Of a stretch of 64,000 nucleotides of DNA, positions 57,701 through 64,000 are shown piece by piece. The notes below the pieces were generated by a model. The model saw nothing but the letters and a program-made list of their open reading frames with translations. It searched no databases and was not told where the DNA came from. The stretch spans positions 330,001 to 394,000 of the forward strand of contig NZ_OX030782.1 of the NCBI RefSeq assembly GCF_943733665.1, written 5' to 3'. The position numbers and the translations under genes are program-made. Within the stretch, counting starts at the first letter, position 1. Every line of letters starts with the position of its first letter. This DNA comes from Aquimarina sp. Aq107 (GTDB lineage Bacteria; Bacteroidota; Bacteroidia; Flavobacteriales; Flavobacteriaceae).

Positions 57701-60700
57701 TCGTAGTAAGAATTCGATTCAAGAAGTTGCAGTTCTGGTGGATTCATCAGGTTCATCAAAAGAACTAGTAGCTTATTTAGTTTCAGAAGAAGAGGAGACT
57801 TCAGATAGTTTACGTAGTTATTTAAAGAAGTTGCTTCCTGACTATATGATTCCTACTAGTTATGTTCAATTAGATGAGATTCCGATTAATAATAATGGTA
57901 AGGTGGATAAGAAAGCTTTATCAAAAGAAGTGTTCACTACGTTGGATACAGGTATTGTTTATGAGGCTCCTGTTACAGATGAGCAACATGCTTTGGTTTC
58001 GGTTTGTCAAGATGTTTTGAATAGAAATCAAATAGGCTTACGAGATAATTTTTATAATCTGGGAGGGGATTCTATAAAATCTATACAGGTTGTTTCCCGA
58101 TTAAAACAACAGGGGTATCAATTAAGGGTAGAAGATATTTTACGTACACCTATTCTTGGAGAACTTTCAACCTATATTACAGGAGATATTCGTGATATAG
58201 ACCAAGGTTTGGTGGAAGGAGATATAATTTTAACCCCTATTCAGGAATTCTTTTTTCAGGACTTAGGGAAAGCCAATCCACATCATTATAATCAATCTGT
58301 TGTACTTCGTAGTTCGGAGGCAATCGATCAAGATTTTTTAGAAAGAAGTATAGCTACATTATGTGAGCATCATGACGCTCTTCGTATGGTTTATCAGGAT
58401 TCATCAGATGGCTGGATTCAAACGAATGGTGATGTTTCTAAGGATAATTATGAGATCATTTATTATGATCTACAAGGTGATACAAATGCAACTACTCGAA
58501 TACAAGAAATAGGTTCTTCGATACAATCAAGTATTAATCTCGAGACAGGTCCTTTATTTAAGATAGGTCATTTTAGATTAGATGATGGTGATCGTTTGGC
58601 ATTGATTATCCATCATTTGGCAGTCGATGGAGTTTCTTGGCGTATTCTTTTGGAAGATTTATCATCACTATATAATGGTTATGCATTAGAGACTTCGGTA
58701 TCATTACCGCTAAAGACAGACTCATTTCAATATTGGTCTAATTTACTTCAGGATTATGCAAAGAGTGAATCATTAGAAGGGGAACTTGAGTACTGGAAGT
58801 CTTTAGTCGAAGAGGGAAGTTTTGGTCGCCTTCCAGTAGATAAGGAAACATCGGGTCCTTTAAAGATTAATACAAATCAGGGTTTTGTGATAAGTGAGGA
58901 AGTCACAAACTTGCTGCAAACCAAAGTACATAGTGTTTATAATACTGAGATTAATGATGTTTTATTAACAGGATTAGGATTAGCTATTAAAGATGTTTTT
59001 GACTTAGACAAGAGTATAATTAAGATGGAAGGTCATGGTCGAGAACAAATCACAGAGGATATTGACGTTAGTCGAACGGTAGGATGGTTTACTTCAGTAT
59101 ATCCATTTTTGTTAAGGGCCAACGATTTGTCATCAGAAGAGGCATTGGTTCAGGTTAAAGAGGATCTGAGAAAGATCCCGAATAAAGGTATTGGTTATGG
59201 AGTACTTAAATATTTAACAGATCAACTACCAGGTGATATACATCCAGAAATATTATTTAATTATTTAGGGGATTTTGGGGATAAAATAGGAGGGAATAAA
59301 GATGGTTTCTTCGAATATTCTAACGAAAATATCGGTGCTAGTGTTGCTAAAGAAAATAGTCAGGATACTCTTTTAGATATTTCTGGTATAATGATAGGAG
59401 GTCGTTTAAATATTTCTATCCGATATTGTGATAAAGTATATGAATCAGATACCATCAAGAGGTTGAGTGAATCATATAACAAACATTTAGAATCACTAAT
59501 ATTACAATTGTCAGATAAAGAAGCAAGCTGTATTACTCCATCAGATTTAACATTCAAAGGTCTTACTATTCAGGAATTGTCTGAGATAAATAAAGATCAA
59601 ACCATAGAAGATATATATAAATTATCACCATTACAGTTAGGAATATATTTCCATTGGTTAACAAGTAGTTCTACGTTACTGTATTTTGAACAAACAACAT
59701 ATAGAATAAATTCTTTAGATCTTAATACAAATGATTTAAAAGAAGCGTATGATCAATTGGTTTCCAGATATGCAGTATTAAGAACCAGTTTCACTAACGC
59801 GTATGCAGGAACACCTCTCCAGATAGTTCATAAAACAGTACCAAGTAATTTTTTCTATGAAAAAGTATCTGATATTTTAGATCAAAGTGAACAAGAAAAG
59901 TATATAGAAGCTGCAAAAGAACAAGATAGAGAAGAAGGATTTGAATTAGAAGCTCCTTCGCAGATGCGATTAAAAATATTTGAACTCAAGAATGGAGAAT
60001 TTGAGTTTATCTGGAGTCATCATCATGTAATATTAGATGGTTGGTGTACCAGTATATTAATTAATGATTTTTATCAAATATTAGATTCTATTCAGAAGAA
60101 AAAGGAACTTAAATTATCTAAGCCAGCAGATTATGTAAACTATATAAAATGGTTAGAACGAAGAGATAAAAAGGACTCACTTGATTTTTGGAAAAATTAT
60201 CTTTTAGGTTTCAATGAAGTACCGGAGATTCCTTTTAAAAATATTGAATATGCTAATACAGCATATAAAGAATTAAAAGAACGGTTATCTATTGAAGGAG
60301 AATTGTTTGATAAGATAAATGAACTTTGTCAAGCAAAAGGGGTTACATTAAATTCATTAATGCAAAGTGTTTGGGGATACTTGTTATCTAGATATAATGA
60401 TGTTAATGATGTAGTTTTTGGAACTGTAGTTTCTGGTAGACCTGGCGATTTAAAAGGGATTGAAGAAATGATTGGTTTATTCAGTAATATGATACCAGTC
60501 CGACTATCTTATGAAAGAGATGCTACGCCAGTCGATTTAATATATCAAATGAAAGAGAATTCGATAAACTGCGGATCTCATCACTATTTAAATTTAGCCG
60601 AAGTTCAATCACAAAGTTCAATAAAGAAAGATCTTATAAATAGTATTATTGTTTTTGAAAACTTTCCAATTCAAGAACGTTTGAACCAATCAGATTCTGT

Positions 60701-62792
60701 TGATATCAATGTAGAATCTGTTGGAGGAACTGACCAGTCAAATTATGATTTTAACTTGACAATTTTACCTACTGCTTCTTCTATTAAAATAAACTTCAGG
60801 TATAACGAATCTAAATATGATTCTGAAGGAATTAAACTATTAGTAAGTCATTTTTATAGATTACTTGAAAGATTTTCAAATGCTCCAGAAGAACCTTTAT
60901 ATTCTTTTAATTATATCTCTGATGAAGAGGTAAATCAAATTACAAATACTTTTAATGTATCAGAAATAAAGCCTTCAAACAAAACAATTCTGGATGACTT
61001 TTCTGAACAAGTAAAACAAAAACCAAATGAAATAGTAGTTAGAGATATAAATGGAGAATTGACATATGAAGAAATAAACAAACTGTCAGACCAATTAGCT
61101 TATGAATTAAAAAATAATCATGGTATTAGTAAAAGGGATTTAGTAGGTATACAAATAGAACCTAGTAATTGGATTTTAGTAGCTGTCTTAGGTATATTGA
61201 AATCTGGAGCAGCATTCGTACCTATCGATGAAAAATTGCCAAGGATTCGAAAAGAATTTATAGTTAATGATGCTAACATCAAATTATTGATCACTGATTC
61301 AAATAGTATGTTTGATCTTGATTATTATGAAGAAAAAGTATTAGCAATTGATATCGAATTAGATATATCAAAAGAAATAGATCCTCTAGATTACAATCTA
61401 TCAAATGACTTGCCTGCATATATTATTTATACTTCGGGATCTACAGGAAACCCTAAAGGAGTTATTATAGAACATAAATCGTTATATAATTATATATCCT
61501 GGGGTAAATCATATTACTTAGAAAATAATTTGATCAATACTAATTTTGGATTGTTTACATCTCTTTCTTTTGACCTTACAATATCAAGTTTGTTTTTACC
61601 GCTTGTTTCGGGAGGTGCGGTACAAGTTTTTGAAGTAGCAGATAATTTAACCAATGTATTATCAACATATTTGGACAGTAATATATCGTGTATCAAACTA
61701 ACTCCTGCTCACGTTAGTTTATTGGATGGTCTGGATTTAAAATCAGAAACAATAGAATTAGCAATAATTGGTGGAGATACTTTAAATAAACAACATATTA
61801 GGATACTTAGAGATATAAACCCTTCTATTAAAATATTTAATGAATATGGTCCTACAGAGTGTACCGTAGGATGTATAACCGAAGAAATTAATAAGCATCA
61901 AGATTTAATTTCGATAGGTTATCCTATTGATAATACTAAAATTTATATTCTGGATCAAAATAACAATATACAACCTAAGGGAGTTATTGGTGAAATTTGT
62001 GTCGCAGGAGTAGGCTTGGCTAACGGATATCTTAATCGTTCTGATCTTACTAAAGAAAAGTTTATTCAAAATCCGTTTAATATATCCGAAAAATTATATA
62101 AAACAGGCGACTTAGGAAGATGGTTAGAAGATGGGAAAATTGAATTTTTAGGAAGAAAAGATAATCAAGTAAAAATTAGAGGGTATAGAATAGAACTTAA
62201 CGAGATAGTTTCTTGTATGCAGACTTTAGAACAAATAAGAGATTGTGTGGTTATATCTAGAGCTAATAATTCAGGAAATAAGGAATTAGTAGCATATTAT
62301 ATTTCTGATCAAGAGATCAAGTTAGAATTTATACAAAATTATTTATTAGAAAGATTACCGGAGTATATGGTTCCTGATCATATCATCAGTATAGATAAAA
62401 TTCCATTAACAATAAATGGTAAGGTTGATAAAGATCAACTACCAAAAGTAGATAAGTCTATTTCTTCGAAGAATTATGTTGCGCCAAGAAATGAAATTGA
62501 GGAAAGATTAATACAATTAATCGCAGATTTATTGAATAGAGAAAAAAATGAAATCGGGATTAATGATAACTTTTTTGATCTGGGTATGAATTCATTGGAA
62601 ATGATGAAAATGGAAAATTTAATACGTCGAAAATTTGGGGTAGAAATCAGGATGGCTTTATTGTTCAAGTATCCAAACGTTAATGAACTGACTAATCTGT
62701 TTTTGCAGGATAACAACGATAAAGTGGAAAAAGAAGAAGAGAAAGATTATGCTCCTGAGATTGACGAGATTCTCGACATTATATCAGAATAA
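48702..62792 (+). CDS. NRPS6: A(DARH-type)-T-C-A(aromatic)-T-E-C-A(aromatic)-T-E-C-A(Asn)-T
   Basis: A 4696-residue synthetase. Order with approximate residues: A (FTSGSSGAPK 176), T (LGGNS 563), C (HHIISDG 758), A (YTSGSTGLPKG 1235), T (LGGDS 1612), E (HHLVVDG 1800, EGHGREQ 1938, FNYLGDFG 2015), C (HHHIIMDG 2269), A (2738), T (LGGDS 3115), E (HHLAVDG 3303, EGHGREQ 3441, FNYLGDFG 3520), C (HHHVILDG 3771), A (4243), T (LGMNS 4622). Pocket codes by eye: DARHFALLV (acidic, beta-linked type), DASTVAAIC twice (Phe/Tyr type), DLSKIGEVG (Asn). The two epimerisation modules give D residues and the following C domains have the D-acceptor look. Modules 2 and 3 are a tandem duplication. The acidic amphipathic tail should dock to the next ketosynthase. 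Confidence 0.93.
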   Translation: MNKKVVHTVFETVVEKFQDKIAIQSDSQNITYSKLNTFANNIASVLINNDINKGDKVATLFSDEILNIISLIGIFKSNSIYIPIDRNFKENHWKEIYTVIKPKILLLDKKGVEEIEKYNSQFEYTIPHIIVLSFDNNDLEINGLGENDTKELIGVTSSDMNPNLEISGEDSNYIFFTSGSSGAPKMVLGQHKSLSHYIHWEVNEFNISQDVRLGFLGSMSFDASLRDVFVPLISGGTICIPPQNVKNNFVLLSDWIRNEKISLIHTVPTIFRTLLIEDTNSDPFKDLELLFLAGEKLFYKDIINWRERYGNNTLMVNLYGATESTLVKTFYKIEDNINSPSSDVVSIGKAISNSGILILNKENEVCEINEVGRIFIKTPFLSKGYYKDEKLTAKKFIQNPLNLEKDIIYDSGDYGKYDAQRNVTIIGREDGIVKINGVRVDTNYVEQVIIASDKVRMTKCLLLEGIEKEYNLYCFYQSSEDGIENDIKKYSLSKLSTYEVPSFFIPLKQIPFNVNKKIDVKALKTIAKEYLNSKKEPEVYNETEGKLKLIWKELLGVETISLEDNFLFLGGNSIKLIRLNSRISNTFNVALNITELFSNLTIKSQSKLIRSKEQKVVEYIEKTDEKENHIVTPSQYRLWVMSKIPKNSVAFNMPRQVKLDGNIEINLLQKAILSVIKRHEMLRTVFVSPNDEEVFQKVLGIDDISFRVNFKDFEDKTSEFEDYISKDANEPFDLEKGPLFRCCLIKINGGYIFYTNMHHIISDGWSEEVLIKEVNLFYDAYLKDEKPVLPELKIQYKDYSAWLSTRFDSNTIEGQKDYWANKLEGELPRIDFITNKNRPSIKTFNGRKLSTSINKDVIKELNSFCNENEGSIFIGILSAIKILLSKYTHNNDIIIGAPIAGRDALELENLIGYFGNILVLRNQIDQQKSFLDIFNSIKNNTLEAYANQQYPFNDIVNDLGIKTDLSRNPIFDISVTFHNISKKDILTEDNFEEGLIIDSGACFSKNDIEFHFGETRDSLVMTLKFNEDVYGKDFIENLIKHFKSILSNLLKESKKSISGINYISSQELKMLVEDNNSTRVNYSPTNLVSGFKAITDTNPDTLAMFFEGTELSYKELDEISNQFANCLRNDYGIKPGDRVGVHLLRSEKVIVSILGILKAGAVYVPIDPDLPEYRKSHILEDSSVSLLITETMFMFDLEYYSGDLLAVDVEFDECNYASDSLDIVIEDSMLAYIIYTSGSTGLPKGVMISHGSIINTILSQISIFNLSDCTRSLQFASYSFDASISEIFITLLSGSSLYIVGDRERNDPEALTDYLTTNKIEIATLPPAYLRLMDIKSLSNLKYLVTAGESPDYDVVKAFLNYGTYFNAYGPTETSICGTILRIDQGTELFSGPISIGSPIWNTEVYILDTYNNVQPEGISGEICIGGQGLAEGYLNQEELTQTRFISHPFKSGEKLYKTGDLGRWLPDGTIEYLGRQDDQVKVNGHRIELGEIEFQLRSKPSIKEAAVFVQEDKGQKSLVSYLVSDQEETSDSLRTFLRSRLPEYMVPNTYIQLDHIPITSNGKVDKKLLSKEEFTEISTGIEYEAPVTEEQKALVLVCQDVLNREQISMRDNFYNLGGDSIKSIQVVSRLKQHGYQLKVEDILRYPILIELSSHITGEIRDIDQATVEGTLALTPIQEFFFKDLATENPHYYNQSLVLRSSEDIDGDVLEKSIAALCSHHDALRMIYNRSETSWTQTNKGSSGTHYEISYYDLRGETNAKDKLYELGSALQSSINIEFGPLFKIGHFRLDDGDRIALILHHLVVDGVSWRILLEDLTALYEGYRSNTAVSLPLKTDSFKYWSDALQEYSKSEALEVEQEYWQSLLKDQSLKALPTDKNPIGVTTINSRESFALSPEVTNLLQTKVHGVYNTEVNDVLLTGLGLALKEVFGLEKSLIKLEGHGREQIKEELDISRTVGWFTTTYPLVIDISKDSLSSALVNVKESIRKVPNKGIGYGILKYLTQSIKEDIKPRILFNYLGDFGNTAGVKKGGVFEYSGDNIGASIDKRNGEDTVLDISGIMAGEELNISIRYSDEVYNSETIERLSESYHKHLKGLIEELSANEFSKITPSDLTFKELTVEELDVINSNNNIEDLYKLSPLQLGIYYHWLSSSSSFMYLEQISYRILSNNVQVDVLKEAYDKLVHRHAALRTSFTNAYAGTPLQVVHKSVPSNFSYEKVPDGIGKQEKETFTQSRKIQDREEGFNLESGSQMRLKVIEIDSGEYEFIWSHHHIIMDGWCMSILINDFYQLINSIELPKPSKYSEYIKWIDKINEKDSLGYWKSYLKGYDTAVKIPFSISTENRSYVENKEEFIIKPDVYDQISKLCNQEGVTVNTFIQGVWGYLLSRYNDKEDVVFGTIVSGRPGNLKGVETMIGMFSNTIPVRITSKDETPISLLQKIHKKGIEGNSHHYLGLGSIQSESELGMNLINHIMIFENYPVQEVIEEDFNSGNSIQNSRIESVDFFDQSNYDFNIVIIPNPDSLRVKIRYNTLKYSEEGIRTIVEHMQIMIEEFLYNSDQELTTLNYLPEKEINSLVSEKNATEVTYSVSDLVSGFESIVNSHSDSLALYFNDTRLTYSELDELSNQLSHCLRDNYSIKPGDRVGVHLTRSDRVIVSILGILKLGAVYVPIDPDLPEYRKSHILEDSSVNLLITETMFMFDLEYYSGDLLAIDVEFDGSDYASDSLGVVIEDSMLAYIIYTSGSTGLPKGVMVSRGSIINTIMSQISIFCMLDCRHSLQFASYSFDASISEIFITLLSGCGLFIASDNERTDPKLLEDFIKLHEIDIATLPPAYLRLMDVESLRDMRYLVTAGESPDYESVKSYLSYGTYFNAYGPTETSICGTILRIDQGTELSSGPISIGSPICNTEVYILDSNNNILPEGVIGELCIGGKGLAEGYVNQEALTATRFITHPFKEDARLYKTGDLARWLPDSTIEYLGRRDDQVKINGHRIELGEVEFQLRSKNSIQEVAVLVDSSGSSKELVAYLVSEEEETSDSLRSYLKKLLPDYMIPTSYVQLDEIPINNNGKVDKKALSKEVFTTLDTGIVYEAPVTDEQHALVSVCQDVLNRNQIGLRDNFYNLGGDSIKSIQVVSRLKQQGYQLRVEDILRTPILGELSTYITGDIRDIDQGLVEGDIILTPIQEFFFQDLGKANPHHYNQSVVLRSSEAIDQDFLERSIATLCEHHDALRMVYQDSSDGWIQTNGDVSKDNYEIIYYDLQGDTNATTRIQEIGSSIQSSINLETGPLFKIGHFRLDDGDRLALIIHHLAVDGVSWRILLEDLSSLYNGYALETSVSLPLKTDSFQYWSNLLQDYAKSESLEGELEYWKSLVEEGSFGRLPVDKETSGPLKINTNQGFVISEEVTNLLQTKVHSVYNTEINDVLLTGLGLAIKDVFDLDKSIIKMEGHGREQITEDIDVSRTVGWFTSVYPFLLRANDLSSEEALVQVKEDLRKIPNKGIGYGVLKYLTDQLPGDIHPEILFNYLGDFGDKIGGNKDGFFEYSNENIGASVAKENSQDTLLDISGIMIGGRLNISIRYCDKVYESDTIKRLSESYNKHLESLILQLSDKEASCITPSDLTFKGLTIQELSEINKDQTIEDIYKLSPLQLGIYFHWLTSSSTLLYFEQTTYRINSLDLNTNDLKEAYDQLVSRYAVLRTSFTNAYAGTPLQIVHKTVPSNFFYEKVSDILDQSEQEKYIEAAKEQDREEGFELEAPSQMRLKIFELKNGEFEFIWSHHHVILDGWCTSILINDFYQILDSIQKKKELKLSKPADYVNYIKWLERRDKKDSLDFWKNYLLGFNEVPEIPFKNIEYANTAYKELKERLSIEGELFDKINELCQAKGVTLNSLMQSVWGYLLSRYNDVNDVVFGTVVSGRPGDLKGIEEMIGLFSNMIPVRLSYERDATPVDLIYQMKENSINCGSHHYLNLAEVQSQSSIKKDLINSIIVFENFPIQERLNQSDSVDINVESVGGTDQSNYDFNLTILPTASSIKINFRYNESKYDSEGIKLLVSHFYRLLERFSNAPEEPLYSFNYISDEEVNQITNTFNVSEIKPSNKTILDDFSEQVKQKPNEIVVRDINGELTYEEINKLSDQLAYELKNNHGISKRDLVGIQIEPSNWILVAVLGILKSGAAFVPIDEKLPRIRKEFIVNDANIKLLITDSNSMFDLDYYEEKVLAIDIELDISKEIDPLDYNLSNDLPAYIIYTSGSTGNPKGVIIEHKSLYNYISWGKSYYLENNLINTNFGLFTSLSFDLTISSLFLPLVSGGAVQVFEVADNLTNVLSTYLDSNISCIKLTPAHVSLLDGLDLKSETIELAIIGGDTLNKQHIRILRDINPSIKIFNEYGPTECTVGCITEEINKHQDLISIGYPIDNTKIYILDQNNNIQPKGVIGEICVAGVGLANGYLNRSDLTKEKFIQNPFNISEKLYKTGDLGRWLEDGKIEFLGRKDNQVKIRGYRIELNEIVSCMQTLEQIRDCVVISRANNSGNKELVAYYISDQEIKLEFIQNYLLERLPEYMVPDHIISIDKIPLTINGKVDKDQLPKVDKSISSKNYVAPRNEIEERLIQLIADLLNREKNEIGINDNFFDLGMNSLEMMKMENLIRRKFGVEIRMALLFKYPNVNELTNLFLQDNNDKVEKEEEKDYAPEIDEILDIISE
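51960..56468 (+). repeat. Tandem module duplication, unit 1 (A-T-E-C)
   Basis: First copy of a roughly 4.5-kb coding repeat in NRPS6. Matching landmarks in the A, T and E domains and the start of C are offset by exactly 4509 bp from unit 2. The stretch around 52190-52320 is almost identical in DNA to 56700-56830. Confidence 0.85.
56469..60960 (+). repeat. Tandem module duplication, unit 2 (A-T-E-C)
   Basis: Second copy. The offset to unit 1 stays at 4509 bp through the A, T and E domains and drifts by 9 bp only late in the C domain. Identity is highest in the A core and E domain and lower in the C domain, so the C part has diverged more or the A-E part has been homogenised. Confidence 0.85.
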
Positions 62793-62803
62793 TATTTGAT
62801 TTT

Positions 62804-64000
62804 ATGAAAAATAAAGTTAGTAAAAAAGACATTGCAGTAATTGGGCTTTCTTGTAAGTTCAATAAAGCATCTAATTATATAGAATACTGGGATAACCTCG
62901 TTAATGGTGTTGAAATGCTAGATCATTATGAGGCCAGTGATCTTATAAAAAAAGGTGTTGATGAAGGAATTGTAAATAATCCAAATTTTATAAAAGTTAG
63001 CTCATTTGTAAATAACCCAGAAAGTTTTGACTATCCTTTTTTTGGATATACTAAGGAAGAAGCAAATGCAATGGATCCGCAGATAAGAATCTTGCATGAA
63101 CAAGTTTGGTTAGCTTTAGAGGATGCAGGTTGTAATATCTCTAAATCTAAAGATAAAATTGGACTGTATTTAGCGGCTAGTGAAAATCTAAACTGGCTAG
63201 CACATTCGATGCTTAATCAAAATGAGAAGATAGCTCCTTTTTATCAGTCAAAAATTTCTAATAAAAATTATATAAGTTCATTAATTTCATATAATCTTAA
63301 TCTAACAGGGCCAAGTTATTATATAGATACAGCATGTTCAAGTTCTTTATCTGCTGTTCATATGGCTTGTAGAAGTTTATTATTAAGAGAATGTTCTATT
63401 GCAGTTTCTGGAGGAATCAAAATAAATCCAGTAAAGAATTATGGTTACTTTTATCAGGATGGAATGACCGTATCTAAGGATGGTAAATGTAAATCATTTG
63501 ATAGTGATTCTTCAGGAACTGTAGGAGGAAATGGAGCTGGAGTTGTAGTTCTTAAAAGATTAGAAGAAGCTATTGAGGATGGAGATCCAATTCATGCTAT
63601 CATTAAATCCTCTGCAGTAAATAACGATGGGAGAAGGAAAGTTGGATATACGGCTCCAAGTGTTACTGGACAAGCTGATTGTATTAAATCTGCACATAAA
63701 TTTGCAGGAGTCGATTCAAAAACAATTACATATGTAGAAACACACGGGACAGCAACAAAATTAGGTGATCCAATAGAAATTGATGCTCTAAATGAGGCTT
63801 TTGATTATAACTCAGATCATAAATGTGCTATAGGTTCTGTCAAAACAAATCTTGGTCATTTAGATACAGCTGCAGGAGTTGCAGGTCTAATAAAAACGTG
63901 TTTGGCATTAAGCAAAAGAAGCATACCTCCTTCCTTACATTTCAATGAACCAAATCCAAACATTGATTTTGATTCAGGACCCTTTTATGTAAATAGTAAA
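62804..64000 (+). CDS. PKS2: type I polyketide synthase, ketosynthase domain (3' end outside window)
   Basis: The frame starts at ATG 62804, 11 bases after NRPS6, and is open for 399 codons to the end of the window. It encodes a ketosynthase with the catalytic Cys in DTACSSSLSAVH (near residue 177) and the His motifs ETHGTATKLGDP and NLGHLDTAAG. It resembles the KS of PKS1 over its whole visible length, including the N-terminus (KKDIAVIGLSCKF) and MDPQIRILHEQVW. It would condense a malonyl-type unit onto the chain after the Asn module. AT and later domains are beyond the window, so the assembly line continues. Confidence 0.92.
   Translation, partial: MKNKVSKKDIAVIGLSCKFNKASNYIEYWDNLVNGVEMLDHYEASDLIKKGVDEGIVNNPNFIKVSSFVNNPESFDYPFFGYTKEEANAMDPQIRILHEQVWLALEDAGCNISKSKDKIGLYLAASENLNWLAHSMLNQNEKIAPFYQSKISNKNYISSLISYNLNLTGPSYYIDTACSSSLSAVHMACRSLLLRECSIAVSGGIKINPVKNYGYFYQDGMTVSKDGKCKSFDSDSSGTVGGNGAGVVVLKRLEEAIEDGDPIHAIIKSSAVNNDGRRKVGYTAPSVTGQADCIKSAHKFAGVDSKTITYVETHGTATKLGDPIEIDALNEAFDYNSDHKCAIGSVKTNLGHLDTAAGVAGLIKTCLALSKRSIPPSLHFNEPNPNIDFDSGPFYVNSK

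Noticed and set aside
51960-60960. Insertion sequence or transposon as explanation for the 4.5-kb repeat
   Set aside because: Both units are continuous coding sequence of NRPS modules in the same frame, with no transposase or terminal inverted repeats.
1-64000. CRISPR arrays, rRNA genes, integrases or phage genes
   Set aside because: No spaced direct repeats, rRNA signature sequences or recombinase motifs were seen anywhere in the window.

Overview
The window is AT-rich bacterial DNA that looks like Bacteroidota, most likely a marine-type Flavobacteriaceae. Supporting signs are the TTTG-N19-TAnnTTTG promoter in front of a tRNA, the near absence of Shine-Dalgarno sites, a TPR-membrane-AraC regulator, a GG-leader peptide precursor and a UpxY-type NusG paralogue. 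The exact genus cannot be read from the sequence.

Region 1 (1-6018) is housekeeping: the 3' part of an amino-acid dehydrogenase, a NhaB sodium/proton antiporter carrying an EF-hand-like loop, an ExbB-ExbD-TonB-like energy-transduction operon, folC, and a tRNA-Val with its own promoter and terminator. Region 2 (6220-10399, minus strand) reads, in transcription order, TPR/AraC-type membrane regulator, a previously uncalled 50-residue RiPP (lanthipeptide-like) precursor with a GG leader, an intrinsic terminator, and a lipoprotein prolyl oligopeptidase. Three copies of a palindrome (core ATTCATGAAT) flank the regulator gene, one of them about 47 bp upstream of the precursor's -7 box.

Region 3 (11196-64000, plus strand, continuing past the window) is a very large NRPS/PKS assembly line. 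It opens with a specialised NusG paralogue and a leader with two hairpins, then runs in order: NRPS1 (half-C-A-T-C-A-T-C-A-T), NRPS2 (TubC-C-A-T-C-A-T), NRPS3 (TubC-C-A with embedded luciferase-like monooxygenase-T-C-A-T), PKS1 (KS-AT-KR-ACP), NRPS4 (TubC-C-A-T), a separate TubC-C protein, an aspartate/glutamate-type racemase, NRPS5 (A-T-C), NRPS6 (A-T-C-A-T-E-C-A-T-E-C-A-T) and the start of PKS2. No thioesterase is inside the window.

Reading the adenylation pockets by eye against GrsA numbering gives Ala, unassigned, Leu, Val, Ala, Gly (with monooxygenase), probably aromatic, Asp, two pockets of the DARH type known from the microcystin beta-linked aspartate module, D-aromatic, D-aromatic, Asn. 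PKS1 would turn the aromatic residue into a statine-like gamma-amino-beta-hydroxy acid. The racemase, whose gene overlaps NRPS5, would supply a D-acidic amino acid. The protein termini fall into three classes that match the gene order, suggesting a docking code, and two module breaks lie unusually between C and A. Terminator-like hairpins in gaps between the synthetase genes fit a model in which the NusG paralogue keeps RNA polymerase going through the more than 50 kb operon.
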